A DNA stretch of 7,000 nt from Zoogloeaceae bacterium. GTDB lineage: Bacteria > Pseudomonadota > Gammaproteobacteria > Burkholderiales > Rhodocyclaceae. The position numbers and the translations under genes were made by a program. The stretch spans positions 1-7,000 of the forward strand of contig JAITEO010000325.1 of NCBI GenBank assembly GCA_031281985.1, written 5' to 3'. The notes below the pieces were generated by a model, which saw only the letters and a program-made list of their open reading frames with translations, ran no database searches and was not told the origin of the DNA. Numbering within the stretch: position 1 is the stretch's first letter; each line of letters opens with the position of its first letter. Below are positions 6,950 through 7,000 of the stretch, one piece after another.

Positions 6950-7000
6950 CCCTCTCCCCCAATCCTTTGGGGGAGAGGGTGCCCGATAGGGCGGGAGAGG
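6950..7000. repeat. Perfect GC-rich palindrome with REP-like tail
   Basis: A perfect 13-bp inverted repeat (left arm CCCTCTCCCCCAA at 6950-6962, right arm TTGGGGGAGAGGG at 6967-6979) is separated by 4 bases. It is followed by a small GCCC-GATA-GGGC hairpin (6981-6992) and a GGGAGAGG stretch that reaches the edge. The words GGGGGAGAGGGTGCCCGA and GGGCGGG resemble dispersed extragenic palindromes I recall from several proteobacterial genomes. The element lies upstream of dsbB and probably continues past the window. There is no T tract, so it is not a typical intrinsic terminator, though a strong RNA hairpin would form on either strand. Confidence 0.7.

Noticed and set aside
6858..6962. Longer DsbB start adding 35 residues
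   Set aside because: The frame opens inside the palindrome, and the added hydrophobic segment is not part of the four-segment DsbB topology.
1..7000. CRISPR array, tRNA, insertion sequence or phage module
   Set aside because: There are no regularly spaced direct repeats, no tRNA-like cloverleaf, no transposase or integrase motif and no paired terminal repeats.

Overview
This window looks like a piece of a high-GC proteobacterial chromosome, most likely betaproteobacterial. The ribosomal proteins L28 and L33, the dUTPase (with the PLERIAQ variant of its fourth motif, which I recall as common in betaproteobacteria), CoaBC and DsbB all read like that group. I cannot name a genus. Coding density is high, there are no tRNA or rRNA genes, and I see no phage, transposase or CRISPR sequence.

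Positions 1-5528 hold one long leftward gene set. In transcription order it is coaBC (CoA synthesis), dut (dUTPase), a small membrane-anchored protein of unknown function, leuA (2-isopropylmalate synthase), a 366-residue protein with a DUF695-like C-terminal half, and a secreted protein with Sel1-like helices that runs off the left edge. Three of the five junctions are 4-base ATGA stop/start overlaps (coaBC/dut, dut/unknown, DUF695/Sel1-like). The other two gaps are 29 and 38 bases. I see no terminator in either gap, so all six genes may be one operon: housekeeping genes first, unknown genes last.

A 186-base divergent region (5529-5714) separates this set from rpmB-rpmG, which runs rightward behind a good sigma70-type promoter and ends at a strong intrinsic terminator. 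The radC gene that sits between dfp and rpmB in E. coli is absent here. Convergent to rpmG is dsbB, the inner-membrane quinone-linked oxidase that recycles the periplasmic thiol oxidase DsbA. Upstream of dsbB, at the right edge, is a perfect 13-bp palindrome followed by a GC-rich tail that resembles the dispersed REP-like palindromes of many proteobacteria.

Most of the window is ordinary core metabolism. The parts worth a second look are the two unknown genes after leuA, the small membrane protein between dut and leuA, a Lys/Arg-to-Cys change in a conserved CoaB motif, and the edge palindrome. I found no clear evidence of a new defence, mobile or regulatory system.
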